A DNA stretch of 64,000 nucleotides from Leptobrachium leishanense (lineage: Eukaryota > Chordata > Amphibia > Anura > Megophryidae). The notes beneath the pieces were generated by a model, which was given only the letters and a program-made list of their open reading frames with translations, searched no databases and was not told where the DNA came from. Within the stretch, counting starts at the first letter, position 1, and each line of letters starts with the position of its first letter. The stretch covers positions 9,674,182 through 9,738,181 of the forward strand of contig CM019068.1 in assembly GCA_009667805.1 (NCBI GenBank). Reading direction: 5' to 3'. The position numbers and the translations under genes are program-made. Positions 35,171-45,933 of this stretch are shown piece after piece.

Positions 35171-36463
35171 ACACGCCCCCTGCCTGTGTATAACACACTA
35201 TACTGACACGCCCCCTGCCTGCGTATAACACACACTATACTGACACGCCCCCTGCCTGCGTATAACACACACTATACTGACACGCCCCCTGCCTGTGTAT
35301 AACACACTATACTGACACGCCCCCTGCCTGCGTATAACACACACTATACTGACACGCCCCCTGCCTGCGTATAACACACACTATACTGACACGCCCCCTG
35401 CCTGTGTATAACACACTATACTGACACGCCCCCTGCCTGCGTATAACACACACTATACTGACACGCCCCCTGCCTGTGTATAACACACACTATACTGACA
35501 CGCCCCCTGCCTGCGTATAACACACTATACTGACACGCCCCCTGCCTGCGTATAACACACTATACTGACACGCCCCCTGCCTGCGTATAACACACTATAC
35601 TGACACGCCCCCTGCCTGCGTATAACACACACAATACTGACACGCCCCCTGCCTGCGTATAACACACACTATACTGACACGCCCCCTGCCTGCGTATAAC
35701 ACACAATACTGACACGCCCCCTGCCTGCGTATAACACACACTATACTGACACGCCCCCTGCCTGCGTATAACACACACTATACTGACACGCCCCCTGCCT
35801 GTGTATAACACACACTATACTGACACGCCCCCTGCCTGTGTATAACACACACAATACTGACACGCCCCCTGCCTGCGTATAACACACACTATACTGACAC
35901 GCCCCCTGCCTGTGTATAACACACACTATACTGACACGCCCCCTGCCTGCGTATAACACACACTATACTGACACGCCCCCTGCCTGCGTATAACACACAC
36001 TATACTGACACGCCCCCTGCCTGCGTATAACACACACTATACTGACACGCCCCCTGCCTGCGTATAACACACACACTATACTGACACGCCCCCTGCCTGC
36101 GTATAACACACACACTATACTGACACGCCCCCTGCCTATGTATAACACACACTATACTGACACGCCCCCTGCCTGCGTATAACACACACTATACTGACAC
36201 GCCCCCTGCCTGTGTATAACACACACTATACTGACACGCCCCCTGCCTGCGTATAACACACACTATACTGACACGCCCCCTGCCTGCGTATAACACACAC
36301 TATACTGACACGCCCCCTGCCTGTGTATAACACACACTATACTGACACGCCCCCTGCCTGTGTATAACACACACTATACTGACACGCCCCCTGCCTGTGT
36401 ATAACACACACTATACTGACACGCCCCCTGCCTGTGTATAACACACACTATACTGACACAGTA
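35171..36463. repeat. 37-bp minisatellite, about 35 units
   Basis: Units contain TGACACGCCCCCTGCCTG followed by CGTATAACACAC or TGTATAACACAC and ACTATAC. They differ in the number of AC repeats and at the CGTAT/TGTAT position. The array ends just before the predicted PDCD4 first exon, so it probably lies in the first intron. Confidence 0.96.
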
Positions 36464-36479
36464 GGGAATCAGGGCGCAC

Positions 36480-36960
36480 ACAGATCGAAGCCTCCAGCCG
36501 GGTCCGTTGCACAGTGTGATTCTTTCAGTCAGGAACCAAGAGATTCTGCAGCAGCTGAGTTGATGTCTCCTGACAGTCAGCTCGCCGTTGCCCGGGTCTC
36601 ACCCTGCTCGCCGTGCAGCTCCCCGCAGGCCCAGCTCCTCTCAGCCTCCCGCTCCCTCTGTTATTGTTTTGATCCTGCTTTTTCCTGTCACCTCCTTCCT
36701 CAGGTCTGCCCAGTAACAGCGTCACGTGACAGAGGCGGCAACTCTCTCCATTGGCCGAGAAGAAAGGGGTGCGCGAGGGAAATAACCATTGGCAAAGGGG
36801 ATGGGTGGGGTTCAGGGAGTAGAAGGCGGGGAGAGGCGCGTGGGATGTGACAAGGCGGGATTTCATGCGTCGCGTGACAGCCATGGGCGGCCATTTCATG
36901 TACCTGTCAATAGGACCCGAGTCACGTGACGTGCAGCGCGTGGCCACTTCTGGTTTCCTG
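36480..36960 (-). promoter_or_regulatory. PDCD4: Predicted PDCD4 promoter and non-coding first exon
   Basis: A GC-rich, CpG-rich stretch lies upstream of the start exon. In the PDCD4 direction it has CCAAT motifs at about 36746-36752 and 36785-36792, two TCACGTGA palindromes (about 36721-36728 and 36921-36928), and a candidate first-exon donor CAGG|GTGAGA at 36603/36602. The start is likely between 36603 and 36745. No TATA box is evident. All of this is inference from position and motifs. Confidence 0.5.
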
Positions 36961-37069
36961 AGAGACGCGACTCACAGAGCAACAGAAATGGCCGCCAGGT
37001 CCGACATATTCACCTCCCACCGTGTACACAGCTCATTTACCTCACAGGATGGAGCCACGCCTACCTACC

Positions 37070-37549
37070 CTCACTCACCTCACCCCAATAACCCCCTCAC
37101 AACATCTCACACGCCAGTAACCCTCTAGACAGCCACCAACCAATAATGCAACATCACCAACCCCAATATACGACCCTCACACAGGCACCTCTTCCCACCC
37201 CCAATAACCCCCTCACAACATCCTCACACCCCAATAACCCCCTCACACAACATCTCCACACTCCCAATAACCCCCTCACAGCACCTCTCCACCCCCAATA
37301 ACCCACCCCTCACGCATCACCACCCCAATAACCCCCTCACCAGCACCTCTCACCCCCAAAATAACCCCCACAGCACCTCTCACCCCCATAAACCCCTCAC
37401 AGCACCTCTCACCCCAATAACCCCCTCACAGCACCTCTCACCCCAATAACCCCCTCACAGCACCTCTCACCCCATAACCCCTCACAGCACCTCTCACCCC
37501 CAAAATAACCCGCCTCACAACACCTCTCACCCCAATAACCCCCTCACAG
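37070..37549. repeat. CCCCAATAA minisatellite, left part
   Basis: Units of about 28 bp contain CACCCCAATAACCCCCTCAC and AGCACCTCT. The array continues on the far side of the provirus at 46614, so it was split by the insertion. Confidence 0.95.
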
Positions 37550-38224
37550 TGTAGGCGGACAAAAACAGATTCACTTTTCAAGACGGCGCCGACCGGGCAC
37601 AAGTAAGGATTGTCAGAACACGAGTCTCTTCAGAAAGGCAAACTTTATTGTGTCGTCACACAAGTGCCCACACAGGATTGAATCACAAAGAGTGAGCCCC
37701 CCTTTTCACCCGTGCAAGGATCTTATACCCAAAAATACGTAATTAGGTACATCCCAGTTAGCCCACCTCCCAATGACACTTTATTCCACCCCACGTGGGT
37801 TAATACCTCCCTTTGGCTAATACAAAGACATTCCATTAATTGGCTGTACATTGGCAAACTTTGTGTTAGTTTCAGTAAATCATAATTAATTGCTCTTACT
37901 GTTCCGGGGCGCCCTCCTCCCTTGCGCCTACACTCACTTGTTACAGATGGCACCTGGCCTAATCTCTACTCCTTTGTCTTTCTGCGGGCCCCAACGACCT
38001 TGGGGATCTACTTCGCTTTTCTCCTCCGTGCCAGGAACAGCAGAGATCTTTCATAAAGCTTTAATTGCTTTTCTGCTAATCTAAACGCATTCCTAAATTT
38101 CTACGTATACCTCATTCTAGTTTCAGCTACAAACCTGTCAAGTTATATACAAGTGAACCAATATTCTGAACAAGATGGCCGCCTGTGTACAATGGCGGCC
38201 ATCTTCCAGCCTATTTCCACTTCA
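37550..38224 (-). repeat. 3' LTR of the provirus
   Basis: In virus sense it starts TGAAGTGG and ends GCCTACA. It has a TATA-like TATAAG (37722-37727 on the + strand as CTTATA) and the polyadenylation signal AATAAA (37644-37649 as TTTATT). Near its U3 start is a perfect 12-bp inverted repeat AAGATGGCCGCC (38172-38183 and 38194-38205) resembling YY1 sites. It is oriented toward PDCD4. Confidence 0.95.
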
Positions 38225-38236
38225 TTCCCCCTTGGC
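38225..38236 (-). other. Polypurine tract
   Basis: In virus sense AAGGGGGAA directly precedes the 3' LTR, the expected primer site for plus-strand DNA. Confidence 0.8.
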
Positions 38237-38440
38237 TCAAGTGTCAGGATCTTTTCCTGGCACTTGTAGCCATTACACTCACTATTCTGAAACTCCTTGT
38301 ACTGGGGGGGGGGGTTTCTTTCACTGGGAACATACCCTGTGGGATTATCAGTGGTATCTTCTGTGTTTGTGTAGGTGTCAGTGCTGTTTTGCACAGTGGC
38401 CATAAACATAGCCCTATGCGGTATATCAGTATCCCTATGA

Positions 38441-40088
38441 TCAAAAGATCACCACTATCATGAGTATCATGGATCCAATCCGTGAGATAAATCTCAAGAT
38501 GGAACCAAACCATTCTCCCATTGCTCCAAACCCACGGAGCGGATTCCAGCCTTCGGCAGCAATCCTCCTGGCTATACCCTGCAACTGTGCTACCTTCTCT
38601 TGGTGATCTTGAATTACCTGGTAATAATCTGGGACTTCATGTGTAGTGTTCTGATGAAAAGGTGCAACATTCATAGTGCATTGTCATTTCACACAATCCA
38701 TTCAAGGCCGCACTGATCTGCTCAAGCGCCATATCATGTATCATCTGCACCTTTCGTAACTCACGCATTTCCAGATTCAGCAGCTGGATATCCATACTGG
38801 TTCTATTCAGAATCTCATCCATCAAATTGACATAGCTATTCAATCTCCTCATCATCTCTCCTCCCATCCAGTCCATGCTGGCAACCATGTCCATATTCGA
38901 TCCATCTTCGCGAACAACTCTCTCTTTGGTCTTTCAAACACCAGTGGGTACCTAGGGTGTAGTTCTGTGTCTGTGTTTGTGTCTTCCCCCTTAGTCTCTG
39001 GATTGGGACCAGCTTAGCCAAATAACACCATTCCCTATTTGGTGGTACCCATGTGTAACACACCCTTCACAGCATACCTGGTACCCTCCTTTCACTATAA
39101 ATGGTGATGAATGTAGTGTTCCCTTTGATATCTCTATCGCAAGGTGTCTCAGCCGTCTCATCATATCCACTGCACCCTGCCTCCCATTGGTCACATTCCC
39201 AATCACCGCCTCTTGGTCTCTAGTGAGTTGCCTGCATCGTATATATAAATAATTCGCCTTTTGTCCTGTTTTGAATATGTAAATGTATGATGTCCAGTTG
39301 AACTGACTTGAGTTACATAACCCACCCTCGTTATTTGTTTCTTTATCTGGTCCTAGTTGAAAACACCATTCTGGTGGATACACTGGTCCTATTATGGGGT
39401 ACCCGGGACTGAATGATTCTGTCTTTTCCCTTGGTGCATCGACAGCATGTATTGTGACATTCCCTGATACAAACATACTCAAATTCATTGGAACAGAGGC
39501 AAATGGTATATGAATTGTCTCTGGGTGCAGTCTACTACACACCCAGCATGCGGTTTGCCCAGACTTTTTAGCATAGTCATATTTGAATTGCACAAGTAAA
39601 TGTCCTCTTGGGTTGGTTCCAGATAGCGCCTCTCGTTTTTGTCTCCACATGGTACGGTTCTCCATCACCGGGTGCGTACCATTCCAGATATGGGAAATAT
39701 TCACTTTCCCCACATTGCCCGTACAATTAGTGCCTGCTCCACGCGAGAGTCCATAAATCAAATTAGCAAGATATAAAATCAGCACCACAAATGCCCCGAA
39801 TGTCAGAATTCCTTGGGCAATTCTTTTCACAGTCACATAAACCCAATCCCTCCCCACCGGAATTTCAAAAGTAAAAAACATTTCTGGATGATCAAGGGTG
39901 GGGGCCGGGCCCCTAAAAAGCACCCTGTGGGTATCCCCCGTTGGCGGGTGGTCAGGACCTGTGCCCATCAAAACACCCACTTGTTGATCCTCTGTATTAT
40001 CTGGGTTAGGATCATTTAGGTGCTCATGGCTGTGGTCTTTGTCAGCTTCAGCCTCAGCGGGTTGGTCTCGTTGGTAACGACCTTCCAT
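38441..40088 (-). pseudogene. Retroviral env, frameshifted
   Basis: The first frame (38991-40088, 365 residues) starts near the end of pol. It has a long hydrophilic leader and a hydrophobic signal or anchor at about residues 91-113, then a surface region with many N-glycosylation sites and a CWVC motif of the type that links SU and TM. The rest lies in other frames (38836-39063, 38637-38894, 38441-38674). It includes a heptad-rich helix, a C-x7-CC motif and a final hydrophobic segment. At least three frame changes mean no intact envelope is encoded. Confidence 0.85.
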
Positions 40089-40660
40089 GCTGGTTCAGGA
40101 CTGGCTGCAGCTGCTTTCACTCTGGAGTGATGTATCCACGGGACCACCTCGGCAACCTTTACTGCTGTGGGGGTTGATAACAGGACAAGATAAGGACCCC
40201 TCCATTTTGGGCCTAGTGGATCATTTTTCCACTCTTTTACCCATACTGAGTCACCCGGACAATACTTATGCAGTGAAGGATACAGAAAATGCGGTATATT
40301 ATTCCCCACCCAAGTATTTAATTTCTGCATTGATTTACCCAGCATTACTACCTGATCATTTAGTTTAGTTTCTCCCAATGCCCGAAGGTCCCCCCTTAGT
40401 CCATTAATTAGAGGGTTGGCCGTCCAAACATAAGTTCGTACGGACTTAGCTTCAATTGGGGGGTTGGTCTGCACCTAATGTGCAAAAGGACTATCGGCAG
40501 CAAGTCCAACCAGCCTAGTGACGTCTCTTGGCACAGTTTGGACATCAAAGTCTTTAGGGTACGGTTCATTCTTTCAACTTTTCCCGAACTTTGGGGCCTG
40601 TAGGCGGTATTAGCTTCCAGGTGATGCCCAGTAGCCGGGCAAGTTGTTGCAAACAGTTCT
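40016..40660 (-). pseudogene. Integrase C-terminal part
   Basis: The fragment starts within the catalytic core. The region around the third acidic residue is recognisable (GKVERMNRTLK, about 40570-40602 on the + strand) and is followed, after a frameshift near 40.42 kb, by the C-terminal domain with WRGPYLVLLSTPTAVKV. The zinc-binding N-terminus and the first two catalytic aspartates are absent, their place taken by the OGFR-like segment. It overlaps the env start. Confidence 0.85.
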
Positions 40661-41280
40661 GGATACTTTTGGGAAATAGTATCGCCATGCGAAAAATAAC
40701 AAATCTTGTCTGTCTTGTGAATCTCTTACTGCTGGTATGAAAAAGTTCATTGCACTTTTCTTCATTCTTGGCAGTCTGTTCTTGATAAGGATCTCCTTGA
40801 GGAAGAACCTCACCAGTGGGACTTGATATTCTTCTGCTCCCAATTCTCCCAGACTGTGCAGTATTCGTGGGATTCGTAGATTATTGTGAGGATTGATTGT
40901 CAAATTTTCAAAACGTGACGCGAAATTTTCTGCTCGTTCAACTTCGGTTATTTCTTTGTCTTCCTCCTCCCCATTAGTTTTACGCCGAAGAATTTCAGCA
41001 TCATCTTGTAGGCTCTGCGCAGTCTTTGCTGAACTTCTGAGGTGTTAACCATTAGGCGTGTCTCTTGCGGATTTAGGGAGTAGAGTAGAAATTTCGGCCT
41101 TGTGTCCGATGGTTGGGAAAAGCCATTGAATATAATCATGATTGAGTTCCAACAGTTCATAATCATCTTGCCATTTGTGCAGTATTTTGTTCAATGAACT
41201 CGCCGTGGGGTTCAAACTTTTTCAAATTCATATAGAACTCGTAATTTGGCATGGAAGGTTGAGGTTCTTGCTTGCAGATC
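40660..41280 (-). pseudogene. Captured OGFR-like conserved region inside pol
   Basis: In virus sense and without introns, this stretch encodes segments of the opioid growth factor receptor N-terminal conserved region: MPNYEFYMNLKKFEPHGEF, then NHDYIQWLFP (41114-41143), VQQRLRRAYKMMLKFFGVKL, and NNLRIPRILHSLGELG with PLVRFFLKEIL, ending FFAWRYYFP. The order matches OGFR. Three frameshifts (near 41185, 41105 and 40970) break it. It follows RNase H directly and ends where integrase resumes. OGFR in vertebrates binds met-enkephalin and restrains growth; whether the viral copy acted is unknown. Confidence 0.9.
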
Positions 41281-42466
41281 AGTACTTTAGCTTGATCTCT
41301 GTTGGCGGTGGTGGTTTTGCAGCTGCTTTTGCGGCCTGGTCCGCGCGTCTGTTACCTTTTGGAATTTCATCACGGCCTTTTTGGTGGCCACGACAGTGCA
41401 TGATGCTGACAGCACTTGGTTTCCATACTGCTTCCAGGAGGGCCGCGATTTCAGCCGCATATTTGATTTGTTGTCCTGAAGACGTGAGTAGGCCTCTTTC
41501 TTTATAGAGTGCACCATGTGCATGGACTGTCACAAAAGCGTACTTGGAATCTGTGTAGATATTTACCTTTTGCCTTCAGAAATTTCAAGGGCTCTGGTTA
41601 AAGCTGTTATTTCAGCCAATTGTGCAGATGTATGGCCTGGCAGTGGCTTTGCTTCGATGACTTCTTCTGTTGAGACTACTGCATAGCCGGAGACTTTCTT
41701 CCCATCATCCATGTAGCTGCTTCCATCAGTGAATAGCTGTAGATCGTATTTGTCTAGGGGTACGTCTTTCAAATCTGGCCTGCTACTGAACACTTCTTCC
41801 ATAACTTGGAGGCATTCATGATCTGGATCCTCTTCACAGTCAGGCAGTAAAGTAGCAGGGTTTAAGGTAGCGATGAGGTACAAATGAACCCGTGGATTTT
41901 CACACATCATGGCTTGGTACTTCGTCATCCGGCTGTTGCTGAACCAGTAACCTCCTTTGACATCCAGCAGAGCCTTGACAGCGTGGGGCACCTTGACATG
42001 AAGAACCTGTCCAAGGGTCAGCTTGTCTGCTTCTGCTATCAGCATTGCGGTGGCAGCCACTGCTTTCAGGCATGGGGGTAGCCGCAGGCCACAGGGTCGA
42101 GTTGCTTGGAGAGGTAGCCACAGGCCTCAGCCATGAGCCAAAGGTCTGGACCAATACTCCTGTCGCTGTTTGATTATGTTCATGTACGAACAGCTGGAAA
42201 GGCTTGCTGTGATCTGGCAGGCCCAGTGCAGGAGCTTCCATTAGCAGAGTCTTTAATTTCAGGAACGCTGCTGTTTGCTCTTCTTCCCAATGAAAGGGGT
42301 CTAGTTCTCCCCCCTTGGTGGCTTGATAAAGCGGCTTGGCAATATCGGCGAAGTTGGGGATCCACAGGCGGCAGAAGCCTGCAGCTCCCAGGAACTCACG
42401 GACTTGTCTCCTGGTCTTTGGTTGGGGTATGCGGCACACCGCTTTTTCTTTTTGCCCCCAGTGCAC
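41279..42466 (-). pseudogene. RT connection and RNase H region
   Basis: The connection region is in frame 41900-42466 (RREF-type QVREFLGAAGFCRLWIPNF). RNase H is in 41563-42060 with the first catalytic aspartate in LFTDGSS, and its end is in 41279-41533 (MHCRGHQKG). Frameshifts separate these parts. The RNase H end meets the OGFR-like segment at about 41280. Confidence 0.88.
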
Positions 42467-43124
42467 GTTTGGTACCTGTTAACTGGAAGCCCAGATATTT
42501 TACACTGCGTTTACATATTTGTGCTTTCTTTTTAGAAACTCTGTAACCTGCTTGGCTTAGCAGATGTAGCAAGGCTTTTGTGGCGGATAAACAGTCTTTT
42601 TCTGTGGGGGAAGCCAGTAATAAATCATCAACATATTGTAGTAACACTACTTTGTCTGGCTGAGCGTTGAAGGCGAGGAGATCTTGGCTAAGCGCGCACC
42701 CGAAAATCGTGGGCGAATTTTTGAAACCTTGAGGGAGGCGCGTCCACGTCATTTGATGGCGCGCCCCCGTGGTAGACTCTTCCCACTGAAATGCAAAAAG
42801 GGGCTGGCTTGCTGGAGCCAGACGGATGCAAAAAAAAGCGTCTTTTAAATCAAACACTGTGTAATATTTTGTATCTCCGGGAATTAACGCCAGTAAATTG
42901 TATGGATTAGGAACCACAGGGTGTAATGTTACTGTGGCCTCGTTGACAGCTCGTAAATCTTGGACAGGGCGATACTCTTGTGTCCCCTCTTTCAAGACTG
43001 GCAATAGGGGTGTGTTCCATGGTGACACACAGAATTTTAATATGCCGTGATCTTTAAATCTCTGTAAATATATCTGTATATTCTGCTTGGCTTTCTGTGG
43101 GATAAAATATTGTCTTAGAGCCAC
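42396..43124 (-). pseudogene. Reverse transcriptase
   Basis: A 242-residue open frame with the RT fingers and palm. Motifs include FDLKDAFFCIRL, LPQGFKNSPTIF and the catalytic YVDD at 42624-42635. Arrangement and motifs are gammaretrovirus-like. The frame is lost after about 42396. An in-frame TGA at 43152-43154 separates it from the upstream protease remnant. Confidence 0.92.
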
Positions 43125-43151
43125 CGGTGTTGCGCCGGGCTGTGATTCAAC

Positions 43152-43440
43152 TCATCTGGGCGGGTTTTCCTCCGCCCACACCTCAGGAATTCCAAGGAGT
43201 AGTGCGTGCGGATCCGGCGTGGCAGACAGAGTAGGTGCCGTGCGCCATTCTTCCTCCTTTGACATAACTACTGCGATTTTCACAGATTGGGGGTTGTGCG
43301 GGCTGGCTGGGTTATGCTGCCGAGCAAAGCTGCTATCCTCCGGCAGGTCTAATTGAGCGTGACCCCCGGGAAAGAACGTAATTTTGGCTTACAAATTGCA
43401 AAAGATATCCCACCCCAGGAGCTGGGACATTCGGGCATAT
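43152..43440 (-). pseudogene. Protease C-terminal remnant
   Basis: In virus sense the end of a retroviral protease is recognisable (QLLGWDIF) with a stop soon after, then a linker to RT. The catalytic part of protease is missing, because upstream sequence is unrelated AT-rich DNA. Confidence is moderate since the remnant is short. Confidence 0.6.
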
Positions 43441-44128
43441 ACATATACACATTGTATAAACAATATTCTCAGAGATCTTTTCCCGTAGCCCAAAACAGAC
43501 TCTTAATACCACATCCGGAAAAAAAAAAAATCATTCCATTGTCATAAGACCACTCCTAACATCTCATAACAATAAAATAACCATTCCATCAAAAATCAAA
43601 CAAAAACATACCTTTTTTTTAAAAAAACAGTAAAGAAAAACTACTTTTTATTTCTCGAATTATTTTCTTTTAATATTAATTTTCTAACCGTTTCATATAT
43701 TTCAATTTAATTTTAGCTTTGAATAAAACTAAAACTTTCGGAATAATATTAACACAAAATATAAACATATATCTTGCACTCAACAGGCTTCAGACAAATA
43801 TTCTATTGTAACACACATTAAAATTAGCTAAATATAGTAATTCTTTTTTCCTATTCCTCTTTACTTTGAATTCGCTGCACAGATACACAAAGGGTTATTC
43901 TTTCCAGCTATCAGAGAGCAAAGAAAACACACTGACTCCCTCCCCCTCCCCCATTCAAACAGTCTGTCAGAAAGGAGGGGGCCTATACACCAGGGAAGAG
44001 AGGAAAGAGAAAAAAAAAAAAAAAAAACAAGTACGAAGCCCAATCTCACAACCTCTCAGTCATTCCTACTTTTAATTGAACAGTTTAATAGATCAATTAT
44101 AAACACAATCGGACAAAATCAGTCCGAA
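43441..44128 (-). other. Non-coding AT-rich segment in place of capsid, nucleocapsid and protease
   Basis: No retroviral capsid or zinc-knuckle coding is visible in any frame. 43500-43860 is strongly AT-rich. In virus sense a long pyrimidine tract near 43990-44025 is followed by TATAG at 43983-43987, resembling a splice acceptor. The origin is unknown: deletion with filler, or a second acquired sequence. Confidence 0.6.
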
Positions 44129-44800
44129 TCACACACACAAGCCATACAGCACCGCAATCATCTCACTCCGTAAAATATTAATTAATTTATATATGCTCCC
44201 ATCGGGCATCTCAATCTTTTCTGGTGGAGCCTCTCTATCTCCTCCATTCGCTGCGCCCTGCTCTTCTTCCTCAGTCACACAGGACGGAGCAGAGGGAGCT
44301 GACCGAGACACAGCAGCTGCCCGCTCCCCCCTCTCTGCCCGCGCAACCGCGGCACTCAAAACTTTCCTAGCTGCCCTATAACATAATAGATAGGACGGGG
44401 GTAAAACATCACTCTCTTCCGGTTGTTCTACTAACACCTCTCTCTCTCCATTATTTTGGGGGTCCTGCTTCTTATTTCTCCCCGCTATCATTATAAAATA
44501 ACTCTTGTTTTTAATACAATATCTCCATATATCTATATACGGGTACTGTTCAGGATGTCCGTACTGCTCTGTGACTTGGGAATGTACCTTCTGTACCAAC
44601 TCCGGGTCCATTGACCCCTGCTCTGGCCATTCTGGAACTACTAACGGCCATACAACTGTACACATTACTTTTAATTTCTCTTTTTTTAATTCTACACCAT
44701 AGTCATGAGTTTTATATAATGCTTCGAAATTCCGCACCATATTTTCTAGGGGCGTCTCACCCTCCTTCACCTTCTTGGGCTTAGATGACCCGTTACCCAT
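44129..44800 (-). pseudogene. Gag matrix with truncated Gag
   Basis: The ORF starts MGNGSSKPKK, a myristoylation signal. It continues with a matrix-like domain (PEWPEQGSMDPELV, GHPEQYPYIDIW), a PPSY late-domain motif and an acidic tail, then stops without capsid. The start at 44800 is chosen for the myristoylation glycine; the frame extends ten codons upstream. Confidence 0.85.
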
Positions 44801-44830
44801 TATTACTCTTGAAAACAGTACTCTTTGCAA

Positions 44831-45911
44831 TACAGATATATTATTTCAACAACAGTTAAAATCTACAGTCTGATACTTCAGTCAACAATTCATCCGTGTC
44901 TGCAGGCGCTTCCCCCTTCAGTAGCCGTCTGCAGTCGCCTGAGCCGGAAACGTACGTTCGGGGTCAAAACTCGTATTTGCTTCCTCGCGGAGCGAGTAGG
45001 CGCACGTTCACTCACAGCACTCGAGTCAATTCATTCACAACACATACCGTATCAGATGCTTTCATCACATAACAGAACAATAGAACATAGGCACTTCAAC
45101 TCTTTCTAATAGCCGAGGGGTACTCAGTCCCTCCTCTGTGGCTCCTTATACCCCGTAATTTGAACTCTAACTCTTGACTGCTTGTGACTATGTGCACCCC
45201 GTTCTATATCTCTACTGCCGTCTGCAATTCCAATTTGCCTTATGGGTAATCTCACCCACCCGGCACCACTATCTCTGCAGCTACCGCTGGCTCCACTATG
45301 AGCCCTTTTCACTACACGACGTGCACACTAGCACTGACTCAGGCTCTCAGCCCAGTCACAGAAAATCCCTCCTCCTTTCCCTTTTACCCACGTGGCGAAG
45401 CTCTGTTTACAAACACTGACTACTGACTTATGCAACTCCACCTGGTTACCTTCTCCCTCACTTACAGAACTACCCTTTGATTGGCATTCAATTCCCCCGA
45501 ATCCAGACACCCGCTAGCCACTCTGGCTCCTTAGCAATGTCAGTGCTATCAGCGGCGGGCTAGATATGCCAATAGGATGGTGGCCATCGCATCCTCTTAT
45601 CCGTCTATCTCAGTCGGACGTTTCCCTTAGATACCGGTATCTCCTTTAGACATACAAAACATAGAAGACACGTTACCTATCGCCGGCGCTGCTTGCTGTT
45701 TCCTCAGACTCAGTGGTGTCCCAGAGTTCCGCGGTCAGGGGTCCGTTTGGGACGAGACGAGGTCCACTGAACAGAAATCCTGCTTGGCGCCTGCAGATGT
45801 CAGCTCACCTTCAACGGACGCCCAACCATCGGGATTCTCGCACCTGCTGCAGTCAATCTGCCACAGTGTGTTCAGCAGCCGTTACTGTGTGCCCGGAAAG
45901 GGCCCGTATCC
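44831..45911 (-). other. Proviral 5' leader
   Basis: About 1.1 kb between the primer-binding site and gag. It should hold the packaging signal and a splice donor, but I cannot place either with confidence. No ORF here is convincing. Confidence 0.5.
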
Positions 45912-45929
45912 CGGCTCACGAGGCCCCCA
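45912..45929 (-). other. Primer-binding site, proline-tRNA-like
   Basis: In virus sense TGGGGGCCTCGTGAGCCG starts four bases after the LTR. The first seven bases match the proline tRNA end used by many gammaretroviruses, but the rest has extra bases, so the tRNA is uncertain. Confidence 0.5.
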
Positions 45930-45933
45930 AAAA

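Noticed and set aside
35560..36185. Open frames of 60-83 codons in the 37-bp array
   Set aside because: They arise because short repeat units lack stops in some frames. The peptide is pure repeat, with no start context or conservation.
40610..41166. Reading this stretch as ordinary integrase
   Set aside because: The zinc-binding and first catalytic motifs of integrase are not present; the translation follows the OGFR conserved region instead.
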